Source: Mucilaginibacter sp. cycad4 (lineage in GTDB: Bacteria; Bacteroidota; Bacteroidia; Sphingobacteriales; Sphingobacteriaceae). From it: a DNA stretch of 64,000 nucleotides. Shown piece after piece: positions 41,739 through 50,681 of the stretch. The stretch lies in contig NZ_CP139559.1 in NCBI RefSeq assembly GCF_034263275.1, forward strand, positions 1,550,001 to 1,614,000, in the 5' to 3' direction. The notes below the pieces were generated by a model, which saw only the letters and a program-made list of their open reading frames with translations, had not been told where the DNA came from and did not search any database. How positions within the stretch are numbered: position 1 is the stretch's first letter; each line of letters opens with the position of its first letter. The translations under genes were made by a program, and so were the position numbers.

Positions 41739-44652
41739 TAAATATAAGCTTTTAAAAAAGGTACTGGTTTGCGTAGCTGCAGGTTTAGGAATGCTTTTTT
41801 GCGCCTGGTCAGTTCCTCAGGTTCAGAAGAGCAGGAATGTTATTTCACTGGCGGGGCAATGGCAGTTTCAAATGGATCCTGCTGATAAGGGGATTGAAGA
41901 GAAGTGGTTCTTAAAATCACTGGCCGATACTATTCATTTGCCGGGTTCAATGACCCAAAACTTAAAAGGTGATGATATAACCCTTAAAACCAAATGGACT
42001 GGTAGCATTTACGATAGTTCGTGGTTTTACAACCCGCATATGGCAAAGTACCGGGTGCCTGACAATCTCAAAATACCTTTCTGGCTTACACCACCCAAGC
42101 ATTATACAGGCGCGGCCTGGTATAAAAAGGAAGTAATTATTCCTGCGGATTGGAAAAATAAACACCTTGTACTTTTCCTCGAAAGAGCTCATACCGAAAC
42201 CAGGTTATGGATAGATGGCACTGAAATCGGGATGCAAAACAGCCTGGTAGCCCCGCATCAGTTTGATCTGGGAGACAAACTCTCACCCGGAAAACATGAA
42301 ATTACACTGTGCATTGATAATCGCGTTAAAGCCATCAACGTAGGTCCAGATTCTCATAGTATTACCGATCATACACAAGGCAACTGGAATGGGGTGATCG
42401 GTAAAATGGAGCTGATAGCTGAAAGTCAGACATGGCTGGATGAGATCCAGGTTTATCCTGATCTGAAACAAAAAATAGCCCACATCAAAATACGGGTAAA
42501 AACAGAACGGGCGTCTGTTGTCGGCACTATTACACTTTCGGCCAAAGCATTTAATACCACAATTTCACAGGTTATACCTACTGTCAGCAGGCCTGTTACC
42601 GTTAAAGATAGTGTGGCCGAGTTAGCTATTGAGTTGCCAATGGGGGCTAAGATGCAAACATGGGATGAGTTTAATCCTGTGTTATATCAGCTTACTGCCA
42701 CTTTACGCACTGCCAATGGAGCATTAAATACCAGGCAGGTAAGCTTCGGCATGCATGAGTTTAAGGCCGATGGAAAAACATTTACCATAAACGGTAAACC
42801 CGTTTTCCTGCGTGGTACGGTAAATAACTGCGAGTTTCCGCTTACAGGTTACCCGCCCACTACCGAAGCAGAATGGGGCAGGATCTTTAAGATTTGCCGT
42901 GAGCATGGGCTTAACCATATGCGGTTTCACTCCTGGTGCCCGCCCGGGGCTGCTTTCGATGCAGCTGATAAAGCCGGTTTCTATTTGCATGTAGAAGGGC
43001 CTTCATGGGCAAACCACGGTAGCGGTTTGGGCTTGGGGCGACCGATTGATCAATATATTTATGACGAAACCAACCGCATGGTTAAATGGTACGGAAATCA
43101 TCCTTCATTTTGTATGATGGCTTATGGCAATGAACCCAGCGGTAAACAAATAGAATACCTTACCAAATTTGTTGACTATTGGAAGTCTAAAGACCCGCGC
43201 AGGTTGTATACCGGGGCTGCGGTAGGCGGGAGCTGGCCTGTGATCCCCAATAACGAGTATATGGCCCGCGCAGGGGCAAGAGGCCTGGCCTGGAACCAAC
43301 GGCCCGAAAGTTACTCAGATTACAGCAAACAGATAGCCCAGTTTAATGTGCCATTTGTAGCACACGAAATGGGACAGTATTGCGCCTTCCCCGATTTTAA
43401 GGAAATTAAAAAGTATACCGGGATCTACAAAGCCAAAAATTTTGAACTTTTTCAGGAAGATCTTAAAGATCACGGCATGGCCGATGAAGCCGAAAAATTC
43501 CTGGTAGCCTCCGGGAAATTACAGGCCTTATGCTATAAACATGAAATTGAAAAAGCCATGCGTACGCCAGGGTATTCGGGCTTTCAATTGCTATCGCTCA
43601 ATGACTATCCGGGCCAGGGAACTGCACTTGTAGGGGTACTTAATGCCTTTTGGGATAGCAAGGGTTATATAACTGCAAAGCAGTTTGCACGGTTTTGTAA
43701 TGCCACCGTACCACTTATCCGCACCGAAAAGTTTGTATATCAAAACAGTGAAACGTTAAAAGCGCAGGTTGAGCTGTTTAACTACAGCAAACCTATAACC
43801 ACTGCATTGAGCTGGAAATTAACCGATGCACAGCATAAAATAGTTAGCGCGGGTGTGCTTGATAAGAAGAGCTATGTAATGGGTAACTGTCAGCAGGCAG
43901 GTAATATCAGTGTGCCGCTGTCAAAAATAAAATCACCCGAAAAACTGAACCTGGAAATTGCTGAGCCTAATACCCAGTATGTAAACGACTGGGATTTTTG
44001 GGTATACCCGGCAACATTGCCTGCGGTAAAAACCGATGTGTATTATACTACTGCGCTGGATGATAAGGCCAAAGAGGTACTCAATAATGGCGGCAAAGTA
44101 TTTCTGAACGCCTCGGGTAAGGTAATAAAGGGTAAGGAAATTATTCAGTCTTTCACGCCGGTTTTCTGGAACACTTCCTGGTTTAAAATGCGCCCTCCGC
44201 ATACGTTGGGTTTTGTATGCGATCCTAAGCATCCTGCATTTAACGATTTCCCAACATCATCATACAGCGAAATACAATGGTGGGATATCCTGTCGAACGC
44301 CCAGGTAATGCACCTGGAAGATTTTCCGGCGGCCTTCAGGCCCATCATTCAGCCTATTGATACCTGGTTCATGAACCGGCGTTTGGCGTTATTATTTGAA
44401 GCAAAGGTAGGTAAGGGGAGCCTGATGGTGAGCAGCGCCGATCTTTCGCCAACAACCGGCGATGACAGGCCGGCGGCGAAGCAATTGTATTACAGTATTT
44501 TAAAATATATGTCTTCACCGCAGTTTAAACCTGCTGATGTGATAGCAATGGAGACTATTGAAGGTCTTTTTAAAACGGCTTCAAAGGAGGTGTTTGTATC
44601 ATATACCAATGGTGCGCCGGATGAACTGAAGCCCAAAAACATTAAAAAATAA
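41719..44652 (+). CDS. GH2-family beta-glycosidase (probably beta-galactosidase-like)
   Basis: 977 residues; the ATG at 41719 overlaps the GH28 gene by 20 bases, and no better start lies near the signal region (hydrophobic about 13-28, MLFCAWSVP). Order: a sugar-binding jelly roll (about 40-230) with LAGQWQFQMDP and HTETRLWIDGTEIG; an Ig-like domain; then a TIM barrel from about 350 with FLRGTVNNCEFPLTG and HMRFHSWCPPGAAFDAAD. The acid/base Glu472 lies in AYGNEPSG and the nucleophile Glu550 in VAHEMGQYC. C-terminal beta domains follow. It should remove a terminal beta-linked sugar (galactose or a uronate) from side chains. It is cotranslated with GH28 and is followed by a CE12 gene after 1 bp. 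Confidence 0.93.
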   Translation: MPSLVNNKYKLLKKVLVCVAAGLGMLFCAWSVPQVQKSRNVISLAGQWQFQMDPADKGIEEKWFLKSLADTIHLPGSMTQNLKGDDITLKTKWTGSIYDSSWFYNPHMAKYRVPDNLKIPFWLTPPKHYTGAAWYKKEVIIPADWKNKHLVLFLERAHTETRLWIDGTEIGMQNSLVAPHQFDLGDKLSPGKHEITLCIDNRVKAINVGPDSHSITDHTQGNWNGVIGKMELIAESQTWLDEIQVYPDLKQKIAHIKIRVKTERASVVGTITLSAKAFNTTISQVIPTVSRPVTVKDSVAELAIELPMGAKMQTWDEFNPVLYQLTATLRTANGALNTRQVSFGMHEFKADGKTFTINGKPVFLRGTVNNCEFPLTGYPPTTEAEWGRIFKICREHGLNHMRFHSWCPPGAAFDAADKAGFYLHVEGPSWANHGSGLGLGRPIDQYIYDETNRMVKWYGNHPSFCMMAYGNEPSGKQIEYLTKFVDYWKSKDPRRLYTGAAVGGSWPVIPNNEYMARAGARGLAWNQRPESYSDYSKQIAQFNVPFVAHEMGQYCAFPDFKEIKKYTGIYKAKNFELFQEDLKDHGMADEAEKFLVASGKLQALCYKHEIEKAMRTPGYSGFQLLSLNDYPGQGTALVGVLNAFWDSKGYITAKQFARFCNATVPLIRTEKFVYQNSETLKAQVELFNYSKPITTALSWKLTDAQHKIVSAGVLDKKSYVMGNCQQAGNISVPLSKIKSPEKLNLEIAEPNTQYVNDWDFWVYPATLPAVKTDVYYTTALDDKAKEVLNNGGKVFLNASGKVIKGKEIIQSFTPVFWNTSWFKMRPPHTLGFVCDPKHPAFNDFPTSSYSEIQWWDILSNAQVMHLEDFPAAFRPIIQPIDTWFMNRRLALLFEAKVGKGSLMVSSADLSPTTGDDRPAAKQLYYSILKYMSSPQFKPADVIAMETIEGLFKTASKEVFVSYTNGAPDELKPKNIKK

Positions 44653-44653
44653 T

Positions 44654-45421
44654 ATGAAAGCATTGAAACCGGTTTTAGTTTTATTGATTATAGCCTTTGC
44701 TGGCCTGGCCTTTATCAATCAGCAAAAGCCAACCATTTATTTGATAGGTGATTCAACAACACATAATAGCGATAAGGAAACATGGGGCTGGGGAAGCATC
44801 ATTCCATACTATTTTGATCTCTCAAAGATCAATATTGAAAATCATGCCATGGCCGGTCGCAGTACACGCACATTTATCAAGGAAGGCCGGTGGAACAAGG
44901 TTGATTCGCTTTTAAAACCTGGCGACTATGTGATAATGGTATTCGGACATAATGAAGGCAGCAAACCTGATACCACCAAAGCAGGTTATCGCGGTGTATT
45001 AAAAGGCACCGGTAACGAAACTGTTGAACTTACCTGGCCTAACGGTACTCAAGAAACAGTGCATACTTATGGCTGGTACTTTCACAAATTTATAAGGGAC
45101 ACCAAAGCAAAGGGAGCAACGCCAGTCGTACTATCCATGATCCCCCGCAATGAATTTCGTGATGGTAAAGTTATCCGCGCTGATAATGATTATGGTAAAT
45201 GGGCAAAGGACGTGGCGCAGCAAGAAGGTGTCATCTTTATCGATATGAACCGTATAACAGCCGATAAATATGACCAATGGGGAGCTGATTCGGTTAAAAA
45301 GTTCTTCCCCGGAGATCATACCCATACCAATAAAATGGGGGCAACCATAAATGCCGAATCGGTAGTTGACGGCATTAAAGCTGATCCTGCAAATCCTCTG
45401 AATAAATATCTTAAAAACTAA
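44654..45421 (+). CDS. rhamnogalacturonan acetylesterase (CE12), second copy
   Basis: 255 residues with an N-terminal hydrophobic signal (about 5-21) and no accessory domain. The SGNH blocks are IYLIGDSTTHNSDKETWGWG (nucleophile Ser34), NHAMAGRSTRTFIKEG, VIMVFGHNEGSKPD (the usual Asn-Asp is Asn-Glu here) and GDHTHTNKMGA carrying the Asp-X2-His dyad. It probably removes O-acetyl groups from galacturonate or rhamnose residues. It starts one base after the GH2 stop and lies 12 bp before a third CE12 copy, to which it is clearly related, so the pair is a tandem duplication. Confidence 0.93.
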   Translation: MKALKPVLVLLIIAFAGLAFINQQKPTIYLIGDSTTHNSDKETWGWGSIIPYYFDLSKINIENHAMAGRSTRTFIKEGRWNKVDSLLKPGDYVIMVFGHNEGSKPDTTKAGYRGVLKGTGNETVELTWPNGTQETVHTYGWYFHKFIRDTKAKGATPVVLSMIPRNEFRDGKVIRADNDYGKWAKDVAQQEGVIFIDMNRITADKYDQWGADSVKKFFPGDHTHTNKMGATINAESVVDGIKADPANPLNKYLKN

Positions 45422-45433
45422 TTTTTAGGTGTT

Positions 45434-46240
45434 ATGAAAAAAATGATGCGTGCACATGCAGGTTTAGGCTTATTGTTAATGCTGGTTATACTGTTATCTT
45501 CTTTTATGCTGATGAAACCGGCCGATAAGCCAACTTTTTACCTGATAGGCGATTCAACTGTAAAAAATGGCAAAGGTAAAGGCGACGGCGGTTTATGGGG
45601 ATGGGGAAATTATATAGCCCCATATTTTGATACCACAAAAATTGCGGTTGAAAATGACGCGCTTGGCGGTACCAGCAGCCGCACCTTCCAAACTATGGGT
45701 TTGTGGGATAAGGTGTTGGTTAAAATCAAACCCGGCGATTTTGTGATTATGCAGTTTGGGCATAACGATGTCGGCGCGCTGGATGATACGGCCCGTGCCC
45801 GCGGAACAATCAAAGGTATTGGCGATGAGCAGCAGGAAATATATAACCCGATACGGAAAATAAAAGAGGTGGTACATACCTACGGCTGGTATGTGCGCAA
45901 GTTTGTTGCTGATATTAAGGCGAAAGGCGCAACTCCAATCATCTGCTCCCCGATACCACGTAATGTTTGGAAAGATGGCAAATCCGCAGGGCGCAACAAT
46001 GAAAACAGCTATGGGCAATGGGCGCGTGAGATCAGCGAGCAAACCGGAGCCTTTTTCATCGACTTAAACAAACTGATTGCCGACGATTATGACCAGGAGG
46101 GCGAAGCAAAAGTTAAATCAACCTACTTCGGCACTGATGCCACGCATACGCTTGAGCCGGGTGCACAGCTAAATGCCAAATTTGTTATCCAGGGGATCCG
46201 GTCATTCAATCAGTTGGCGCTCAATAAATATCTAAAGTAA
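45434..46240 (+). CDS. rhamnogalacturonan acetylesterase (CE12), third copy
   Basis: 268 residues with a signal segment (about 8-28). SGNH blocks: FYLIGDSTVKNGKGKGDGG (Ser41), NDALGGTSSRTFQTMG, FVIMQFGHNDVGALDD, and TDATHTLEPGAQLNA with the Asp-X2-His dyad. Shared inserted stretches (VVHTYGWYVRKFVADIKAKG versus VHTYGWYFHKFIRDTKAKG in the preceding copy) show recent duplication. Together with the first gene of the PUL, the locus carries three acetylesterases, which points to heavily acetylated pectin as substrate. Confidence 0.93.
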   Translation: MKKMMRAHAGLGLLLMLVILLSSFMLMKPADKPTFYLIGDSTVKNGKGKGDGGLWGWGNYIAPYFDTTKIAVENDALGGTSSRTFQTMGLWDKVLVKIKPGDFVIMQFGHNDVGALDDTARARGTIKGIGDEQQEIYNPIRKIKEVVHTYGWYVRKFVADIKAKGATPIICSPIPRNVWKDGKSAGRNNENSYGQWAREISEQTGAFFIDLNKLIADDYDQEGEAKVKSTYFGTDATHTLEPGAQLNAKFVIQGIRSFNQLALNKYLK

Positions 46241-46269
46241 TAGGTTCTGTAAATGATTGTGTTTGGATA

Positions 46270-47340
46270 ATGAAAAGAAGAGATTTTATTGAACAGTTAA
46301 GTATGGCTTCGGCAATGGCATTATTGCCTGGTTTGGCTTTCGGTAAATCAAAAGATCACGTTTCTGCTTTTGCCAAAAAACTAAAGCCTGTTGGCCGTGC
46401 GCTGGAAATGGAAGGGTATTATGTTTGGTGTAACAGTCCAATTGAAGGGCCGGATGGCCGGATCCATGTGTTTTTTTCAAGGTGGGTTGCTTCAAAAAAA
46501 ATGGGCGGATGGATCAATGGCTCCGAAATATGTCACGCCGTAGCCGATACGCCGGAAAGCGAGTTTAAGTTTTTAGGAACAATCCTTGCCCCACGCGGTC
46601 CAGGTTATTGGGATGCAACCACCTGCCATAATCCATCTATAAAAAAGGTAGATGGTAAATACTGCCTGTTCTTTATGGGCAATTCTAACGGTAAAACCAA
46701 TACCAAACGGATAGGGCTGGCTACCGCCGATTCTTTGGATGGCCCCTGGACACGCCCGGATGAACCGCTGCTTTTACCGGGCCCCGAAGGGGCATGGGAT
46801 GATCATTGCACCACCAACCCCGCATTTATTAAACATCCCAACGGGCAATACTGGCTGTTTTATAAATCATGGAACACCAAAGAATATGAAACCTCAACCG
46901 ACCCGCTGGTAAAGGGTAACCGTAAATACGGTTTAGCCATTTCCGATAAACTGGAGGGGCCTTATATCAAATATGACGGCAACCCGGTGATAGATTTTTC
47001 AGGGCGGGGAAACAACGCACAACTGGAAGATGCATTTGTTTGGTTGGACAAGGGCCGCTTTAAAATGCTGGCCCGGGATATGGGAGTTTTTAATCACCAG
47101 TATGGTTTGTACATGGAATCAAAAACCGGTAAAAAATGGAGCGAACCGGAGATCGGTTATTTTAATGCCGAATATTATCATATTGATCAACCGCCGCCCC
47201 CAAAATACCTGAACAAATACGGCCGGTTTGAAAGGCCCCAGCTCTTATTTCAAAATGGGAAAGCAACCTACATGTTCACTACCTCGCAGGGTGGTAAGTA
47301 CATGACGGCATCGCCATTTATATTTAAAATAGAATCATAA
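46270..47340 (+). CDS. GH43/GH117-like five-bladed propeller glycosidase with twin-arginine-type signal
   Basis: 356 residues. The N-terminus MKRRDFIEQLSMASAMALLPG has the RR-x-F core of a Tat signal, suggesting export after folding or cofactor binding. The body looks like a five-bladed beta propeller with sub-site motifs NSPIEGPDGRIHVFFSRW, ATTCHNPSIKKVDGKYCLFFMG, DDHCTTNPAFIKHPNGQYWLFYK and NNAQLEDAFVWLDKGRFKML, similar to GH43/GH117 and related families. The exact family is not certain. A role in taking off an arabinose-, galactose- or anhydro-type end group is inferred from context. It sits in the middle of the enzyme operon with 30-bp and 10-bp gaps to its neighbours. Confidence 0.78.
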   Translation: MKRRDFIEQLSMASAMALLPGLAFGKSKDHVSAFAKKLKPVGRALEMEGYYVWCNSPIEGPDGRIHVFFSRWVASKKMGGWINGSEICHAVADTPESEFKFLGTILAPRGPGYWDATTCHNPSIKKVDGKYCLFFMGNSNGKTNTKRIGLATADSLDGPWTRPDEPLLLPGPEGAWDDHCTTNPAFIKHPNGQYWLFYKSWNTKEYETSTDPLVKGNRKYGLAISDKLEGPYIKYDGNPVIDFSGRGNNAQLEDAFVWLDKGRFKMLARDMGVFNHQYGLYMESKTGKKWSEPEIGYFNAEYYHIDQPPPPKYLNKYGRFERPQLLFQNGKATYMFTTSQGGKYMTASPFIFKIES

Positions 47341-47350
47341 CGCCCTCGAC

Positions 47351-49492
47351 ATGAAAAAAATACTGCCTGTATATTTTGCATTTTTTACTGTTGTTTGGCC
47401 GGTTGTACTAAGGGCGCAAAATAAAATAGACCGTAAGGCTTTGGTGCAAAGGCACAATGTAATTAATAACGGCACAGACACGCTGTCTTCCCTATCTGTT
47501 GGTAATGGCCGTTTTGCTTTTACGGTTGACGCTACGGGCCTGCAAACCTTTCCTGAGCATTATGATAAAGGCATTCCGCTGGGTACGCAGTCTGAATGGG
47601 GCTGGCACAGCTTTAAAGATACAGCAGGCTATCAATTTGATGAAACATTAAAAACTTATAGGCTTAATGGCCGCGATGTAAGCTATTCGGTACAATGGAA
47701 CCAGCCCGGGCGTAACAGGAATGCTGCCAATTGGTTCCGGGAAAATGTACATCGCCTGCAATTGGGCAATCTTGGTTTCCTGTTGTTGCACAAAGATGGG
47801 AGCGAGGCTCAAATAAGTGACATCCAAAATATCCGACAGGAACTTGATATGTGGACGGGCGCTATTAACAGCTCTTTCACTTTTGATGGCGAGCCGGTAA
47901 AAGTTCAAACCTATGCGCACCAGGGTAAGGACCTGATAGCGGTGAAAGTACAGTCGCCGTTGTTAGCCCAGGGCAGACTTAAAGTACGATTGCGTTTCCC
48001 TTTTCCGACTAATCAATTTGCCGATTATGGCGACAATTGGAAAGATCCGCAGAAGCATTATTCGGCTATTGTTGCCTCTGATGTTCGTCAGGCTACTATC
48101 ATTCATCGTTTAGATACCAATCAATATTTTGTACACCTCGCCTGGGATGGTGCTGCGTCGGTTAAGAATACAGTTGCTCATCAGTTTGTGTTATCGCCTC
48201 AAGGTAAAACCGCTGAACTGACATTTACCTGTTTGTTTGCTCCACAGAAAACCACAGCGCCTTTGCCCGGCGTTGTGCAAACGCAAACAAATAGCGTACA
48301 GCAATGGAAAGCCTTTTGGCAAAGCGGCGGCGCGGTTGATTTCAGCGGTAGCACTGATCCCCGCGCAAAGGAACTGGAACGCAGGGTGGTGCTGTCCCAA
48401 TACCTTACCAAAATACAATGCTCAGGCCATCAGCCTCCACAGGAAACGGGTTTAACTTATAATAGCTGGTACGGTAAGCCGCACCTTGAAATGCACTGGT
48501 GGCATGGGATTCATTTTGCGCTCTGGGGCCGGGAGCAACTGCTCGAAAACAGTTTAAGCTGGTACCAACATGTAAAATCCAATGCAAGGGCCATTGCTAA
48601 AAGGCAGGGATATGATGGTATCCGCTGGCAAAAAATGACCGATCCGGATGGTAACGAAAGTCCATCGTCGGTAGGGGCATTCCTGATCTGGCAGCAACCG
48701 CACTTTATTTATTTTGCCGAGCTGGATTATCGTGCCCATCCAAACAAGCAAACCCTGGATAAGTATAAAGACCTTGTACTGGCCGACGCGGATTTTATGG
48801 CCTCGTTCCCAACTTATGATAAAGAGCATGACCGGTATAATTTAGGCAAGGGAATTATCCTGGCACAGGAACGTTATAAACCCGAAGAAACATATAACCC
48901 AACTTACGAACTGCAATACTGGCGGTGGGCTTTAAATACTGCCCAGCAATGGCGCAAACGACTGGGCTTACAGCCGGATAAAAAGTATGCACTCATCCTG
49001 AAAAAACTGGCAGCTTTACCTCAAAAAGACGGCGTTTACCTCGCTGCGGAAAGCTCGCCCGATGCGTATACCAATCCTAAATTAAAAACGGATCACCCGG
49101 CGGTGTTAGCTGCTTATGGTATGCTGCCCTATAATGCTCAACTGGATACCGCGGTGATGAAAAAAACCTTTAACCTGATTTGGGATGTATGGGATTGGAA
49201 GGATACCTGGGGCTGGGATTTCCCGATGACCGCCATGACCGCGGCCCGTTTAAATATGCCCGAAAATGCTGTTGATGCTTTATTTATGCCCATAAAAACC
49301 AACACTTACTTGGCCAATGGCCACAATTACCAGGACGGGCGATTGCGGATGTACCTGCCGGGCAATGGCGGCTTACTGGCAACCGTAGCCATGATGTGTG
49401 CCGGCTGGGATGGCTCAACCACTGTTAATCCGGGTTTCCCTAAAAATGGAAAATGGAAAGTAAGGTGGGAGGGACTTAAAAAAATGCCATAA
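47351..49492 (+). CDS. putative six-hairpin glycoside hydrolase, family uncertain
   Basis: 713 residues with a signal peptide (ending LRAQ). An N-terminal beta-sandwich (about 35-310) starts VGNGRFAFTVDATGLQTFPEHY, which resembles the GH65/GH95-type start. The C-terminal half is helical with EMHWWHGIHFALWGREQLL, SSVGAFLIWQQPHFIYFAEL, ETYNPTYELQYWRWAL and TWGWDFPMTAMTAARLNMPE. This is an (alpha/alpha)6-toroid pattern of clan GH-L/GH-M style. I cannot assign a defined CAZy family. Its acidic residues near WWHGIH, EETYNPTYE and WDFPM are candidates for catalysis. Its conserved place among pectin enzymes suggests an exo-acting role on a side-chain sugar. Confidence 0.8.
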   Translation: MKKILPVYFAFFTVVWPVVLRAQNKIDRKALVQRHNVINNGTDTLSSLSVGNGRFAFTVDATGLQTFPEHYDKGIPLGTQSEWGWHSFKDTAGYQFDETLKTYRLNGRDVSYSVQWNQPGRNRNAANWFRENVHRLQLGNLGFLLLHKDGSEAQISDIQNIRQELDMWTGAINSSFTFDGEPVKVQTYAHQGKDLIAVKVQSPLLAQGRLKVRLRFPFPTNQFADYGDNWKDPQKHYSAIVASDVRQATIIHRLDTNQYFVHLAWDGAASVKNTVAHQFVLSPQGKTAELTFTCLFAPQKTTAPLPGVVQTQTNSVQQWKAFWQSGGAVDFSGSTDPRAKELERRVVLSQYLTKIQCSGHQPPQETGLTYNSWYGKPHLEMHWWHGIHFALWGREQLLENSLSWYQHVKSNARAIAKRQGYDGIRWQKMTDPDGNESPSSVGAFLIWQQPHFIYFAELDYRAHPNKQTLDKYKDLVLADADFMASFPTYDKEHDRYNLGKGIILAQERYKPEETYNPTYELQYWRWALNTAQQWRKRLGLQPDKKYALILKKLAALPQKDGVYLAAESSPDAYTNPKLKTDHPAVLAAYGMLPYNAQLDTAVMKKTFNLIWDVWDWKDTWGWDFPMTAMTAARLNMPENAVDALFMPIKTNTYLANGHNYQDGRLRMYLPGNGGLLATVAMMCAGWDGSTTVNPGFPKNGKWKVRWEGLKKMP

Positions 49493-49535
49493 GGGAAAGT
49501 ATGTTTTATGAACCTGATCTAATAAAATCTACAAT

Positions 49536-50681
49536 ATGAATAAATTATTTATAAGGATAAAAACGGTAGTGTGCGCCGGTGCCGTCATGGTAATGGCCAG
49601 CAACACATATGCACAACAACCTGTAAAAAGCAAAGTATTGGCTGATATGGCCTTGGCCAACAATTATTTTATGCAAAAATGGCCTGATCCGGGAGCTTCT
49701 GTTACTGTAAAGGGCACAACCCGCACCAGTAATTTATGGACAAGGGCAGTTTATTACGAAGGGCTGATGGCGATGTACAAGATCGATCCTCAAAAAAAGT
49801 ACTATGATTACGCGGTTGACTGGGGCGAGAAGCACCAATGGAGCCCCCGTGGCGCTGTTGATACCCGCAATGCGGATAATCAATGCTGCGGACAAACCTA
49901 TATCGATCTTTACCTCATAGATAAAAAGCCCGAGCGCATTGAAAAAATAAATCAAAGTATCGACCTGATGGTGAACAGCGAAAAAAAAGACGACTGGAAC
50001 TGGATAGACGCGCTGCAAATGGCTATGCCGGTATATGCAAGGCTCGGCGAAATATACAATGACGATAAGTATTATGAAAAGATGTTCGATGTCTATAATT
50101 ATACTAAAACCGTGCACGGCGGCAAAGGACTGTACAATACAGCAGATCATCTTTGGTGGCGCGATAAAGATTTTGTACCACCATATAAAGAACCAAACGG
50201 TGCGGATTGTTACTGGTCGCGCGGTAATGGTTGGGTAGTGGCCGCTATGCTGCGTGTATTGGAAGTTATGCCTAAAAACGCGCCTCACCGCAATGAGTAC
50301 TTATCGGTATATAAAGAAATGATTGAAGCTCTGGTGCCGCTGCAGCGTGCTGATGGTTACTGGAACGTGAGCTTAAAAGATTCGACCAATTTCGGCGGGA
50401 AGGAACTGTCGGGTACGGCCCTGTTTACTTATGGCATGGCCTGGGGTATTAATCATGGCATCCTGAAAAAGAAAACCTATTTACCAATCATTATTAAAGC
50501 CTGGAACGCCATGTCAAAGGAATGCCTGCACCCTGATGGTATGCTTGGCTTTGTACAGGGAACCGGCAAGGAGCCTAAAGATGGCCAGCCTGTTGGTTAT
50601 AACAATGTCCCGGATTTTGAAGATTATGGTTTGGGCTGTTTCCTGCTGGCAGGCAGCGAAGTTTATAAACTAAGTAAGTAA
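49536..50681 (+). CDS. unsaturated rhamnogalacturonyl hydrolase (GH105)
   Basis: 381 residues with a signal peptide (ending TYAQ). The (alpha/alpha)6 barrel of GH105/GH88 type shows LWTRAVYYEGLMAMYKIDPQ, DNQCCGQTYIDLYLID, WNWIDALQMAMPVYARLGEIY with the catalytic-type Asp, LWWRDKDFVPP, CYWSRGNGWVVAAMLRVLE and GTALFTYGMAWGINHGIL. The enzyme hydrolyses the unsaturated galacturonyl residue left at the non-reducing end of lyase products, completing the action of the PL22 lyase or an RG lyase. It shares its last base with the first base of the GH31 gene. Confidence 0.95.
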   Translation: MNKLFIRIKTVVCAGAVMVMASNTYAQQPVKSKVLADMALANNYFMQKWPDPGASVTVKGTTRTSNLWTRAVYYEGLMAMYKIDPQKKYYDYAVDWGEKHQWSPRGAVDTRNADNQCCGQTYIDLYLIDKKPERIEKINQSIDLMVNSEKKDDWNWIDALQMAMPVYARLGEIYNDDKYYEKMFDVYNYTKTVHGGKGLYNTADHLWWRDKDFVPPYKEPNGADCYWSRGNGWVVAAMLRVLEVMPKNAPHRNEYLSVYKEMIEALVPLQRADGYWNVSLKDSTNFGGKELSGTALFTYGMAWGINHGILKKKTYLPIIIKAWNAMSKECLHPDGMLGFVQGTGKEPKDGQPVGYNNVPDFEDYGLGCFLLAGSEVYKLSK

